DNA of 64,000 nt from Desulfovibrio sp. G11 (GTDB lineage: Bacteria > Desulfobacterota > Desulfovibrionia > Desulfovibrionales > Desulfovibrionaceae). Positions 1-8,800 of the stretch are shown piece by piece. The stretch is taken from the NCBI RefSeq assembly GCF_900243745.1, contig NZ_LT984798.1, forward strand, positions 186,001 to 250,000, read 5' to 3'. A model generated the notes under the pieces. It made no database searches. It saw only the letters and a list, made by a program, of their open reading frames with translations, and was not told where the DNA came from. Numbering within the stretch: position 1 is the stretch's first letter; every line of letters starts with the position of its first letter. The translations under genes and the position numbers were made by a program.

Positions 1-926
1 AATTTCACATACTGGGCTTTCCCCTGTTGGCTGTCTCTGCCGAGCACGGGCACAATATCCGCGCCCTTGTGGAGGATCTGGCCGACCTGCTGCCCGAAGA
101 GTCTTCCGAAGAGCCTCCGGCCCCCCCGGCGCTGCGCCTGGCCATGCTCGGCCGCCCCAATGCGGGCAAGTCTTCGCTCATCAACGCCCTTTCCGGCGAA
201 GAGCGCATGATCGTTTCCGATGTGGCCGGCACCACCCGCGACAGCGTTGACGTACGCTTCTGCCGTAATGGCAAGGACTATGTCTTTGTTGACACGGCCG
301 GTGTCCGGCGGCGCACCAAAATCACAGACAGCGTAGAGAAATACTCTGTAAATTCGGCCATCAAATCCAGCACAAAGGCAGATGTGACCCTGCTGACCCT
401 GGATGCGGCCGAAGGCGTGAGCCAGCAGGACAAACGCCTGATGGACATGCTTAATACCCGTAAAACGCCGTTTATGGTCCTTATCAACAAGTGTGACCTC
501 GCCCCCCGGAACGCTCTGGACCAACTGAAAAAAAATATCAGCCAGATGCTGGCATTCTGCCCCCATGTGCCGGTCATGCCCGTTTCCGCTCTTACCGGCA
601 AAGATCTGGAAAAAATACTGCCTCTGGCGCAACGCATTCACGAAGAATGCAGCATCCGCATCCCCACAGGACGACTCAACAGGGCTATGGAAGAAGTGCT
701 TACCCGCCACCAGCCTCCTGTGGTCAAAAGGGCGCGGGCCAAATTTTTCTATCTCACCCAGGCCGAATCCGAGCCGCCGACGTTTGTCTTCTTTGTGAGC
801 GACGCCACGCGCGTACCCGAGAGCTATAGCCGCTACCTTGAGCGCGCGCTGCGAAAGATTTTCGGCATCGTCCATGCGCCCATGCGCCTGCACCTGCGGT
901 CCAGCCACAAGAAAAAAGAGAAATAG
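1..926 (+). CDS. der: GTPase Der (EngA), 3' part only
   Basis: The gene runs in from upstream: the reading frame is open from base 3 and reads FHILGFPLLAVSAEHG, a typical Der segment, so the TTG at 27 is internal and not a start. What is seen is the end of the first G domain, an acidic linker (EESSEE), the second G domain (GRPNAGKSS P-loop, DVAGTTRD switch I, DTAGV switch II, NKCD specificity motif) and a C-terminal KH-like domain ending in lysines. Der is a tandem-GTPase factor for maturation of the 50S ribosomal subunit. Truncation is due to the window edge. Confidence 0.95.
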   Translation, partial: FHILGFPLLAVSAEHGHNIRALVEDLADLLPEESSEEPPAPPALRLAMLGRPNAGKSSLINALSGEERMIVSDVAGTTRDSVDVRFCRNGKDYVFVDTAGVRRRTKITDSVEKYSVNSAIKSSTKADVTLLTLDAAEGVSQQDKRLMDMLNTRKTPFMVLINKCDLAPRNALDQLKKNISQMLAFCPHVPVMPVSALTGKDLEKILPLAQRIHEECSIRIPTGRLNRAMEEVLTRHQPPVVKRARAKFFYLTQAESEPPTFVFFVSDATRVPESYSRYLERALRKIFGIVHAPMRLHLRSSHKKKEK

Positions 927-982
927 ACCGGCCATTGCGCGTAAAAAACTGCCCGAAAGCGAAAAAACATCCTGTTTTTCAC

Positions 983-1021
983 GAGGCGGCCCAGATGCAT
1001 TTGCAGCATCCGGGCCGCCTC
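983..1021 (+). terminator. Hairpin downstream of der
   Basis: GAGGCGGCCC at 983-992 pairs with the complementary arm ending at 1021, and the loop can fold further. No clear T-run follows, so it may be a Rho-aided terminator or an mRNA end hairpin. It separates der from the liv operon. Confidence 0.5.
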
Positions 1022-1177
1022 TGCCGTACTGCGAAAAAACGCCGCATCTTTCACCGCCCGGTACTTGACAGGCGCGGCAACCCGCATTGACAGGCCGCCC
1101 GCAATAAGGCAATAGAGAAGCCTTCATCCATTTTGAAGCGCAAAATACGCGCGACAATTTTCTCGTAGGAGGGGCTG

Positions 1178-2308
1178 ATGAAAAAAGGTATAACCTTGCT
1201 TGCGGCAATGGCACTCTGCGCGGTTCTGGCCGCCCCCGCTCAGGCGGAAGACACCATCAAAATCGGTGTCGCCGGTGCTCACTCCGGCGATCTGGCCTCC
1301 TACGGCGTACCCAGCCTAAACGCTGCCAAGGTGGTCATTGCCGATGTCAACGCCAAGGGCGGCATACTCGGCAAGCAGGTCGAACTGGTAGCCCAGGATG
1401 ACCAGTGCAAACCCGAACTGGCTACCAACGCGGCCACCAAGCTCATCTCCGACAAGGTGGCTGTGGTGATGGGGCATATCTGCTCCGGCGCCACCAAGGC
1501 CACACTGCCCCTGTATACCGATGCCAAAATCGTGAGCATGTCGCCCTCTGCCACCACTCCCGGTCTCACCGAAGACGGCAACAACCCGTACTTCTTCCGC
1601 ACCATCGCCAACGACAAGGCCCAGGCCAGGTTGACCAGCGACTTCATGCTCAACAACCTCAAGGTCAAAAAGGTTGCCTATCTGCATGATAACGGCGACT
1701 ACGGCAAAGGCTTTGTGGACAATAACCGCGAGCACCTCGAAAAGGCTGGCGTCAAAACAGTTCTGTTTGAAGCCATTACCCCCGATGCCGTGGACTTTTC
1801 CGCTGTTGTGCGCAAACTGAGACGCGAACAGCCCGACATCGTGGTTTTCGGCGGGTATCAGCCCACGGCCTCCAAGCTGTTGCAGCAGATGCGTCGCGAC
1901 CGCGTGACCACCGCCCTGCTCGGCCCTGACGGGCTTATGGACGAGGCCTTCATCAAGATGGCCGGCAAGGCCAGCGAAGGCGTGTACTCTTCCTACCCCA
2001 AAGACACCAGCAATCTGCCCGCTTACAGGGCCGCCCGTGAAGGCCACGTAAAGATGTTCGGCAAGGATCCCGGCTCGTTCTACTACAACGGCTATGCCGC
2101 CACCCAGGCTCTGGTCAATGCCATTGAAAAGGCCGGCAGCACCGACACAGCCAAGGTTGTGGATGCCCTGCGCTCCGCACCTGTGGATACCCCGCTGGGC
2201 ACCCTGACTTTCAGCAAAACCGGCGATGCCGCCGGCATGGCTCTTTCCATCTATCAGGTCAAAGACGGAAAATTTGTGGAACTCGACCACAGCATCGTCC
2301 TTGAGTAG
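1178..2308 (+). CDS. livK: Branched-chain amino acid ABC transporter, periplasmic substrate-binding protein (LivK-like)
   Basis: A 376-residue periplasmic binding protein with a signal peptide (MKKG start, hydrophobic stretch rich in Ala/Leu, cleavage around APAQAEDT). The mature protein begins DTIKIGVAGAHSGDLASYG, the usual opening of the LIV-binding fold, and includes PSATTPGLTEDG. The start is supported by TAGGAGG about 6 nt upstream. It is the first gene of a five-gene liv operon and would deliver Leu/Ile/Val or similar amino acids to LivHM. Exact ligand cannot be told from sequence. Confidence 0.93.
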   Translation: MKKGITLLAAMALCAVLAAPAQAEDTIKIGVAGAHSGDLASYGVPSLNAAKVVIADVNAKGGILGKQVELVAQDDQCKPELATNAATKLISDKVAVVMGHICSGATKATLPLYTDAKIVSMSPSATTPGLTEDGNNPYFFRTIANDKAQARLTSDFMLNNLKVKKVAYLHDNGDYGKGFVDNNREHLEKAGVKTVLFEAITPDAVDFSAVVRKLRREQPDIVVFGGYQPTASKLLQQMRRDRVTTALLGPDGLMDEAFIKMAGKASEGVYSSYPKDTSNLPAYRAAREGHVKMFGKDPGSFYYNGYAATQALVNAIEKAGSTDTAKVVDALRSAPVDTPLGTLTFSKTGDAAGMALSIYQVKDGKFVELDHSIVLE

Positions 2309-2316
2309 TTGATCAA

Positions 2317-2342
2317 GGGGGCGCGGCCATGGTCGCGCCCCC
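2317..2342 (+). promoter_or_regulatory. Hairpin between livK and livH (attenuator or mRNA stabiliser)
   Basis: GGGGGCGCG at 2317-2325 pairs with CGCGCCCCC at 2334-2342, followed by GTTTTCG. It lies 8 nt after the livK stop. Such a hairpin after a binding-protein gene commonly keeps the binding protein more abundant than the membrane components; that role here is inference. Confidence 0.6.
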
Positions 2343-2435
2343 GTTTTCGCACACACTTTCGGCTTCGGCCGACGGCAATAACGGAACTGACGCCGGGAGC
2401 ATGGCATTGCCAGGCCCCGACGCGCGCGGGACGGC

Positions 2436-3344
2436 ATGGACATCCAATTTTTTATAGAGCTTTTCTTTGGTGGGCTCACCAGAGGCAGTATCTATGCGCT
2501 CATAGCCTTGGGCTACACCCTGGTTTACGGCATTATCGAGCTTATCAACTTCGCCCATGGCGAAGTTTATATGCTGGGTGCATTTACGGCCCTGCTGGTT
2601 GCCGGGGTACTGGGCGTATACGGTTTTCCCGCTGGCGGCATACTTGTCGTCGCGGCGCTGGCGGCCATTGTCTGGTGCGCCGCCTATGGCTACACACTGG
2701 AAAAAGTGGCGTACAAGCCCCTACGAGGCGCGCCGCGGCTGTCGCCGCTGATCTCGGCCATCGGCATGTCCATATTTTTGCAGAACTACGTGCTGCTGGC
2801 CCAGACGTCGGACTTCGTGCCTTTTCCCAGCCTGCTGCCGGAAATGGATTTTCTTGAGCACATCGGCTATATCATGGGTCCCAGCGACTTTCTGATCCTC
2901 GCTGTAAGCACCATTGCCATGGTCTCGCTCTCGCTTTTCATACGCTACACCCGCATGGGCAAAGCCATGCGTGCCACAGCCCAGAACAGAAAAATGGCTC
3001 TGCTGCTGGGCATCAACGCCGACCGTATCATCTCCCTGACCTTTATCATCGGTTCGGGGCTGGCTGCCCTTGGCGGCGTGCTTATTGCCTCCCATATGGG
3101 GCAGGTGAACTTCGGCATCGGCTTTCTGGCCGGACTTAAAGCCTTTACGGCGGCGGTGCTTGGCGGCATTGGCTCCATACCCGGCGCCATGGTGGGCGGC
3201 CTTGTGCTCGGCCTCGCCGAAAGCTTCACCACCGGCTATTTTTCGGGCAACTATGAAGACATGCTGGCCTTTGCCATCCTGATCCTCATTCTGATCTTCC
3301 GCCCCGACGGCATCCTGGGCAAAGCCAAAGTGCAGAAGGTGTAG
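2436..3344 (+). CDS. livH: Branched-chain amino acid ABC transporter permease LivH
   Basis: A 302-residue polytopic inner-membrane protein beginning MDIQFFIELFFGGLTRGSIYALIALGYT, followed by ELINFAHGE, both hallmarks of LivH permeases. About eight hydrophobic segments are visible, and the C-terminus carries the conserved LLLIFRPDGILG-like end (LILIFRPDGILGKAK). It pairs with LivM to form the translocation pore. It is the second gene of the operon, 127 nt after livK, with a hairpin between them; livM follows after 2 nt. Confidence 0.93.
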   Translation: MDIQFFIELFFGGLTRGSIYALIALGYTLVYGIIELINFAHGEVYMLGAFTALLVAGVLGVYGFPAGGILVVAALAAIVWCAAYGYTLEKVAYKPLRGAPRLSPLISAIGMSIFLQNYVLLAQTSDFVPFPSLLPEMDFLEHIGYIMGPSDFLILAVSTIAMVSLSLFIRYTRMGKAMRATAQNRKMALLLGINADRIISLTFIIGSGLAALGGVLIASHMGQVNFGIGFLAGLKAFTAAVLGGIGSIPGAMVGGLVLGLAESFTTGYFSGNYEDMLAFAILILILIFRPDGILGKAKVQKV

Positions 3345-3346
3345 CC

Positions 3347-4570
3347 ATGCAGAGAGTTATCAAGGCCGCCATAGCGGCACTCTGGTTCATGGTGCTGACC
3401 CTGCCCGTACTGGGCATCAAGCTGAACACCATCGAGAGCACTGTTACCTGGCGTCTGGACCGTATCGTTCTGCTGGGCGTGGGCATATTTGCGCTGGCCC
3501 TTATCTGGGACTGGTGCTTCAGCCGAAAGGCCAGAGGCCTGTCCATCATCAGGCTGCCGCACAACTTCAGCCTCGGCTCGGGCATGGCCGCCCTTTCCGA
3601 ACGGCCCGCCCTCATGGCCGGAAGCCTGACTATTCTCGCAGTCATCATGATTGCCATGCCGCTGGTGGTTTCATTTTACCAGACCAATATCATGATTTCG
3701 GCGCTGCTTTACATCATGCTGGCGCTGGGCCTGAACATCGTGGTGGGCCTGGCCGGCCAGCTTGTGCTCGGCTATGTGGCTTTTTATGCCGTGGGCGCTT
3801 ACGCCTACGGGCTGCTGCACCAGTTCTTCGGCTGGGGTTTCTGGGTGTGCCTGCCGGTAGGCGGCTTTGTGGCCGTCATCTTCGGCCTGGCCCTGGGATT
3901 TCCCGTGCTGCGGCTGCGTGGTGACTATCTGGCTATTGTTACCCTGGGTTTTGGCGAAATCGTGCGCCTGGCCCTGCAAAACTGGACCAGCCTTACTGGT
4001 GGCCCGCGCGGCGTGGGAGACATTCCCCGTCCCGGCTTCTTCGGCATGGACATGGATATCAGCACCAGCACAACCTACGTGTATTACCTTGTGCTGGCAG
4101 CAGTGGCTATCACCATCATCGTCATCAGCCGCCTGAAAAACTCCAGGGTGGGCCTTGCGCTACAGGCCTTGAGGGAAGATGAAATCGCCTGTGAAGCCAT
4201 GGGAATAGATATCACACGGGTCAAACTTTCCGCATTTGCCCTTGGCTCGTGCTGGGCTGGTTTTGCCGGGGTTATCTTTGCGGCCAAAACGACCTACATC
4301 AATCCATCGAGCTTCACCTTTATGGAATCAGCCATGATTCTGTCCATGGTAGTGCTGGGCGGCATGGGTTCCATCACCGGCGTGGTCATAGCCGCTCTTA
4401 TTCTCATACTTGCGCCGGAATATCTGCGTGCCTTCTCTGAATACCGCATGCTCATCTTTGGAGCCATCATGGTAATCATGATGATTTTCCGGCCTCAGGG
4501 CCTTATCAGTGGCGAACGGCGCCGCTACCGCATCAGCGGCCTTCATGAGTCCAAAGGAGGCCGCCAGTGA
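3347..4570 (+). CDS. livM: Branched-chain amino acid ABC transporter permease LivM
   Basis: A 407-residue polytopic permease. The N-terminal ~100 residues carry two or three extra hydrophobic segments before the LivM core (ALGLNIVVGLAGQLVLGYVAFYAVGAYAY, RGDYLAIVTLGFGEIVRL, REDEIACEAMGI). The latter, an EAA-like loop, contacts the ATPases. The end reads MIFRPQGLI. It starts 2 nt after livH, and its TGA overlaps the GTG start of livG, indicating translational coupling. Confidence 0.93.
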   Translation: MQRVIKAAIAALWFMVLTLPVLGIKLNTIESTVTWRLDRIVLLGVGIFALALIWDWCFSRKARGLSIIRLPHNFSLGSGMAALSERPALMAGSLTILAVIMIAMPLVVSFYQTNIMISALLYIMLALGLNIVVGLAGQLVLGYVAFYAVGAYAYGLLHQFFGWGFWVCLPVGGFVAVIFGLALGFPVLRLRGDYLAIVTLGFGEIVRLALQNWTSLTGGPRGVGDIPRPGFFGMDMDISTSTTYVYYLVLAAVAITIIVISRLKNSRVGLALQALREDEIACEAMGIDITRVKLSAFALGSCWAGFAGVIFAAKTTYINPSSFTFMESAMILSMVVLGGMGSITGVVIAALILILAPEYLRAFSEYRMLIFGAIMVIMMIFRPQGLISGERRRYRISGLHESKGGRQ

Positions 4571-5352
4571 ACCCCGTTCTTGAAGTACAAGACCTTTCCC
4601 AGGACTTTGGCGGTCTGCGCGCTCTTAACGAGCTGTCGCTTACAGTCAACAGCGGCGAGATTGTGGCTCTTATCGGTCCCAACGGCGCGGGCAAAACCAC
4701 ATTTTTCAACTGTGTGACCGGCATCTATACCCCCACCGAGGGCAAGATGTATCTTTATGACCGTGAAGGCGCCCCAAAACTGCTTAACGGCAAAAAGCCA
4801 CACGTTATCACGGCCATGGGCATGGCCCGCACGTTTCAGAACATCCGCCTTTTCAGTGACATGACCGTACTGGAAAACGTCATGATAGGCCGCCACTGCC
4901 GTACCCGGGCAGGTATTCTGGGAGCCATCATGCGTGATGGCCGCACCCGCCGCGAAGAACAGGAAAGCATCGACGCGAGTTATGCCCTGCTGGAACTGGT
5001 GCGCCTGCAAGACGTATGGAACGAAACCGCACGCAACCTGCCCTACGGCGCACAGCGGCGGCTTGAAATCGCCCGCGCTCTGGCTACAGAGCCGCGCATG
5101 CTGCTGCTGGACGAACCGGCAGCGGGCATGAACCCGCAGGAAACCAATGAGCTCAAGGACCTGGTCTGCTCCATTCGCGATGACCAGCAGCTTTCCATCC
5201 TGCTTATTGAGCACGACATGGGCATGGTCATGTCTCTTTCAGACCGCATTTACGTTATGGAATACGGCTCATGCATTGCTACGGGCAAACCTGAAGAAAT
5301 ACGCGTCAACCCGCGGGTCATCAAGGCATACCTGGGAGAAAGCGATGCTTGA
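4567..5352 (+). CDS. livG: Branched-chain amino acid ABC transporter ATP-binding protein LivG
   Basis: A 261-residue ABC ATPase starting with GTG at 4567, overlapping the livM stop by 4 nt, with AAAGGAGG just upstream (4554-4561). Walker A GPNGAGKTT near residue 40, a Q-loop in GMARTFQNIRLF, the signature region LPYGAQRRLEIARAL, Walker B LLLDEPAAGMNP and an H-loop histidine in LIEHDMGMV are present. The extended insert around IGRHCRTRAGILGAIM is typical of LivG versus LivF. It works with LivF in the cytoplasm to power uptake. Confidence 0.93.
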   Translation: MNPVLEVQDLSQDFGGLRALNELSLTVNSGEIVALIGPNGAGKTTFFNCVTGIYTPTEGKMYLYDREGAPKLLNGKKPHVITAMGMARTFQNIRLFSDMTVLENVMIGRHCRTRAGILGAIMRDGRTRREEQESIDASYALLELVRLQDVWNETARNLPYGAQRRLEIARALATEPRMLLLDEPAAGMNPQETNELKDLVCSIRDDQQLSILLIEHDMGMVMSLSDRIYVMEYGSCIATGKPEEIRVNPRVIKAYLGESDA

Positions 5353-6049
5353 GCTGCGTAATGTAGATACTTTTTACGGCAATATTCAGGCCCTGCGGAA
5401 CATTTCCCTCAAGGTGGACGAAGGCGATATCGTTACCCTGATCGGAGCCAACGGCGCGGGCAAGTCCACCACGCTCATGACCGTTTGCGGCATCAACCGC
5501 CCGCGTCAGGGGGAAATTCTCTGGTATGGCAAACCGATACATCAGTTGCCCCCCCATGAAATCGTTTCGCTCGGCATTTCTCAGGTTCCTGAAGGCCGCC
5601 TGATCTTTCCGGATCTGAGTGTGCGTGAAAATCTGGACCTGGGAGCTTTTTTGCGACAGGACAAAGAAGCCGTCAAGGAAGACCTGGACTATGTGTTCAG
5701 CCTCTTTCCCATCCTGGCCGAACGCCGCAAGCAGGCAGGGGGAACCCTCTCCGGCGGGGAACAGCAGATGCTCGCCATCAGCCGCGCCCTCATGGGCCGC
5801 CCCAAGCTGCTTTTGCTGGATGAGCCGTCCCTGGGGCTTGCTCCCATTATCATTCAGCAGATCTTCTCCATCATTCAGAAGGTCAATGCCGCAGGAACCA
5901 CGGTCTTTCTGGTGGAGCAAAATGCCAACCAGGCCCTGCGCATCGCCAACCGCGGCTACGTCATGGAAAACGGCCGTATTGTCATGAGCGACAGCGCCGC
6001 CAATCTGCTGCAAAGCGAAGAGGTGCGTACCGCATACCTTGGCATGTAG
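5345..6049 (+). CDS. livF: Branched-chain amino acid ABC transporter ATP-binding protein LivF
   Basis: A 234-residue ABC ATPase. The open frame extends upstream to 5147, but the ATG at 5345 (MLELRNVDTFYGNIQAL) is the family start and overlaps the livG stop by 8 nt. Walker A GANGAGKST, signature LSGGEQQMLAISRAL, Walker B LLLLDEPSLGLAP and LVEQNA(N) H-loop region are visible; Gln rather than His in the switch position (VEQN) is usual for LivF. It is the last gene of the liv operon, followed by a terminator. Confidence 0.93.
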   Translation: MLELRNVDTFYGNIQALRNISLKVDEGDIVTLIGANGAGKSTTLMTVCGINRPRQGEILWYGKPIHQLPPHEIVSLGISQVPEGRLIFPDLSVRENLDLGAFLRQDKEAVKEDLDYVFSLFPILAERRKQAGGTLSGGEQQMLAISRALMGRPKLLLLDEPSLGLAPIIIQQIFSIIQKVNAAGTTVFLVEQNANQALRIANRGYVMENGRIVMSDSAANLLQSEEVRTAYLGM

Positions 6050-6115
6050 TGCGGCACTGCTCCGGCAGTTTGCAATCGTTCAGGCGGATCACCCGCCATG
6101 TGATGCGAAAGATTC

Positions 6116-6147
6116 AAAAGCGGTTCTGCGTGGGCGGAGCCGCTTTT
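6116..6147 (+). terminator. Terminator of the liv operon
   Basis: AAAAGCGG at 6116-6123 pairs with CCGCTTTT at 6140-6147 around a 16-nt loop, 67 nt after livF. Its A-run and T-run arms could also serve the convergent DUF1848 gene. Confidence 0.65.
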
Positions 6148-6157
6148 CTGATTCTGA

Positions 6158-7201
6158 TTATGGATCATTGCCCGACAGGGTCGGCAGGATGGATTCTCCG
6201 GCAACCGCATGCGCCCGGAAATTTCTGCGCGCCACGGCTGCCGAAGTGTTGGCGTAGCAATAAATACAACCATGCGGACAGGTATTATACTGCCCAATAT
6301 CTTTACACGGTACGCACCGGCAGTCAGGCCGCTGGCCCGGGTCACGCGGGTAAGAACGCCCGGCTCCCCTTGGAGCACCTGGCAGCAACAGTTGTTCGTT
6401 GCCGTTGAGCTTCAGTAGATCGAGAACGTCCGGATGCCGGCCAGCGATCTGCAGCACAAGCTCCGGGTCAGTGCAGCGGTTATGTACCACCCCCTGGGCG
6501 GAAAGGTCCGCCTTTTCGCCGCATGTGGCGGCCCGCATGCCGTAGCTTGCACAAATATCCGCTATGCCCAGGCCTGTCTGCCGCATTTCTTCCTGTGTAA
6601 AGTCACGCCAGGCAATGCTGCTGCGCCGTAAATTGCCTTCCACCTTGCGGTACGGTGCGATGTCGGCAAAACTGAAAACGAGCCTGGTCGTATACCCGGC
6701 CAGCGCCTTTGCCAAGGCGGCGATTCTGTCCAGCAAAACAGCCGGGGCGGGCATGGCGTGTCCGTGTGCCGCGGCCAGCAGCAGCGGATCAAAGCGCCAG
6801 ACCATACGCTCCGGCCCGAGCCTGCCCGCCAGGCGGCGAAACGTTTCCACCCGTTCGGTCAGTGGCGGCAAGCCGGGTTCCCATCCTTCGTCTTCGTAAT
6901 TATTAAGTGTATACTGCAGATAGCCCGTCAGACCGTGCGCCTTGATATGGGGCAGGTACTTGAGCAGTGGCGCAGGGTTTTTGCTCCAGAAAACAGCCAG
7001 TCGCGCCCGCGCGAAAGACACATATTGCGGCTGCCCGTTAAAGGGATTGACCCAACGCGCGTAGCCCGCCCGCAATCGCTCCATAAACCAGGGCATATAA
7101 AAAGCCGGTATATCCGTGGCGCGGCTTACCGCCAGCAAAACCGGGGCTACGGCCGAAACCGGGCCGTTCGCCGTATGGATTGTCATTCTGGGCCACTTCA
7201 T
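6158..7201 (-). CDS. DUF1848 family protein (putative radical-SAM-like iron-sulfur protein)
   Basis: About 347 residues from the ATG at 7201; the frame is open further to 7327 but the family-like sequence begins around MTIHTANGP...LAVSRATDIPAFY. Visible are VNPFNGQ, VFWSKNPAPLL and, near the C-terminus, a cysteine cluster in CRCVPCKDIGQYNTCPHGC followed by IYCYA, typical of DUF1848 proteins and likely an Fe-S site. The biochemical role is unknown. ATG at 7186 is an alternative start; neither has a strong ribosome-binding site. It converges on the liv operon. Confidence 0.8.
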   Translation of the reverse strand: MKWPRMTIHTANGPVSAVAPVLLAVSRATDIPAFYMPWFMERLRAGYARWVNPFNGQPQYVSFARARLAVFWSKNPAPLLKYLPHIKAHGLTGYLQYTLNNYEDEGWEPGLPPLTERVETFRRLAGRLGPERMVWRFDPLLLAAAHGHAMPAPAVLLDRIAALAKALAGYTTRLVFSFADIAPYRKVEGNLRRSSIAWRDFTQEEMRQTGLGIADICASYGMRAATCGEKADLSAQGVVHNRCTDPELVLQIAGRHPDVLDLLKLNGNEQLLLPGAPRGAGRSYPRDPGQRPDCRCVPCKDIGQYNTCPHGCIYCYANTSAAVARRNFRAHAVAGESILPTLSGNDP

Positions 7202-7338
7202 GCCGCCAGTGTGGCAAGACGGCGCAGGACCGTCAACACATCTTGCCACACCGCAGGCTTGCTTTGACAAATTCCACGCAATTGCTATTCTCGGCAGAAC
7301 AAGTTTACAGATATAACACCCAAACATACTGGTATTAC

Positions 7339-7506
7339 ATGTCTTTTTTTTCCTGGCTGCAACGCATCTTCACGCCACCCTCCACTGGCGACCCGGATCT
7401 TGATGAAGAAAGCGTCAACTTTCAGTGGAACCAGAACGCCCGCATCGTGCTGGCGATTATCATCGTCATTTTATCGGCCTTCGTGGTCTATTGGATATTA
7501 TCCTGA
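7339..7506 (+). CDS. Small single-pass membrane protein (55 aa), unknown function
   Basis: ATG at 7339 opens a 55-residue frame beginning MSFFSWLQRIFTPP, with an acidic middle (DPDLDEES) and one C-terminal transmembrane segment (residues 35-54, IVLAIIIVILSAFVVYWIL). Its TGA overlaps the queD ATG by one base, so the two are probably translationally coupled. I do not recognise a family. No strong Shine-Dalgarno is seen upstream, but the overlap and clear hydrophobic tail make it a plausible real gene. Confidence 0.6.
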   Translation: MSFFSWLQRIFTPPSTGDPDLDEESVNFQWNQNARIVLAIIIVILSAFVVYWILS

Positions 7507-7913
7507 TGTCTGAAAAACTCTGGCGCCTTACTGTGCGCGACGATTTTTCCGCCGGACATGCCCTGCGGCACTACGAAGGCAAATGTGAACGCATGCACGG
7601 TCACAACTTTGCCGTAGAACTGACAGTTGAGGGTAACCGTCTTGCCCCGCAGACAGAAATGCTGCTGGACTTCAAGATATTGAAAAAAGCCCTCAAAGCG
7701 GTACTGGATGCGCTGGATCACCGCCTGCTCAATGAAACCCCGCCTTTTGACCGCATCAACCCTTCGTCAGAAAATCTTGCGCGTCATATCTGGCAGGGCA
7801 TGGAAGCGCTGCTGGCGGAACACGAAGATCCGCAGGCCCGGCTGGTGCGTTTGCACAGCGTTACCGTGTCGGAAAAAGGCGCGCAAAGCGCCACCTACCT
7901 GGAAACGCGCTAA
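7506..7913 (+). CDS. queD: 6-carboxy-5,6,7,8-tetrahydropterin synthase QueD
   Basis: A 135-residue PTPS/QueD protein. It has the zinc-binding histidines (FSAGHALRH, then MHGHN), the catalytic cysteine in KCERMHGHNF about four residues before the second His pair, LDF(K), LDHRLLNE and the late Glu in VSEKGA. QueD converts dihydroneopterin triphosphate to carboxytetrahydropterin on the way to preQ0 and queuosine. Start is the ATG overlapping the small membrane protein stop. No other queuosine genes lie in the window. Confidence 0.9.
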   Translation: MSEKLWRLTVRDDFSAGHALRHYEGKCERMHGHNFAVELTVEGNRLAPQTEMLLDFKILKKALKAVLDALDHRLLNETPPFDRINPSSENLARHIWQGMEALLAEHEDPQARLVRLHSVTVSEKGAQSATYLETR

Positions 7914-7935
7914 CCCGGCAGCATAAAATACAGCT

Positions 7936-8781
7936 ATGGCACAGACCCTCTGTCTTTTGCATGCCAACTGCCAGGGCGAGGCGCTGCGGGTTCTGCTGGA
8001 GAATTCTCCGGCCTTTGCGCGGCGCTTTGTTGTCCGACACTATGTCAACTACACACGGGAGCATATTGACGGGCGCGATCTGGAAAAATGCTCCCTTTTT
8101 CTGTATCAGGCCCTGGCCCCCAAATGGGGCCATATCTCCACCGAACAAATATTGCCCCGCCTGCCCCGGTCTTGCCAGTCAATTGAAATTCCCAATCTGT
8201 TTTTCAAGGGATATTGGCCCTTCTGGAGCAACGCCCCGTCCATCAATTTCGGCGACAGCCTGCTTGAAACCTTGCTGGCAAAAGGCCTGAGTCCGCAGGA
8301 CGCGCTCAATGTCTACCTGCGGGCAGGCCCTGCTCTTATGGGAGATGTGGCAGCCGTAGCTGAAGAAAGCCTGCTGCGGGAAGAAAAAAAACAGGCCGCA
8401 GGTCCCATAAACTGCGCATCGCTGCTACGCGAGCGCTGGCGTGATGAGCAGCTTTTCATTACTGTGAACCATCCCGGACGCACCCTGCTCTTTCATGTGG
8501 CAGACAGCCTGCTGCGTCTGCTTGGCCTGGGGAACCTGCCACCGGATGTGCGCCGTGCCTATGTGCACCCGCTTGAAGATTTCTGGCTGCCCATCCACCC
8601 TGCCGTGGGATCTGTTTTGAGGCTGCCCTTTGCCACGGCTCACAGGCGTTATCCTGTCTACCGCACCAGCCTCACCCACGCGCAGTACACCGGCTGTTAC
8701 CTTGCGTGCAGAAGCCATGATATTTCGGACCTTGTAACATTTCTGGAAAACCTGCCGCCCGGGCAGCATGCGTATGCCTGA
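7936..8781 (+). CDS. WcbI family protein (putative polysaccharide acetyltransferase)
   Basis: A 281-residue protein opening MAQTLCLLHANCQGEAL, the LHxNCQ-type N-terminus of WcbI proteins, followed by SLFLYQ and an internal IEIPNLFFKGYWPF stretch. WcbI is known from capsule clusters and has an esterase/acetyltransferase-like fold. No capsule or glycosyltransferase genes are nearby, so the substrate is unknown. It follows queD by 22 nt and is probably cotranscribed. Family assignment from motifs only. Confidence 0.72.
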   Translation: MAQTLCLLHANCQGEALRVLLENSPAFARRFVVRHYVNYTREHIDGRDLEKCSLFLYQALAPKWGHISTEQILPRLPRSCQSIEIPNLFFKGYWPFWSNAPSINFGDSLLETLLAKGLSPQDALNVYLRAGPALMGDVAAVAEESLLREEKKQAAGPINCASLLRERWRDEQLFITVNHPGRTLLFHVADSLLRLLGLGNLPPDVRRAYVHPLEDFWLPIHPAVGSVLRLPFATAHRRYPVYRTSLTHAQYTGCYLACRSHDISDLVTFLENLPPGQHAYA

Positions 8782-8800
8782 GCGCAAGAAAGGAGTTCTT

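Noticed and set aside
1316-2479. Long minus-strand frame across livK
   Set aside because: Antisense shadow of a well-supported gene in GC-rich DNA, with no family features.
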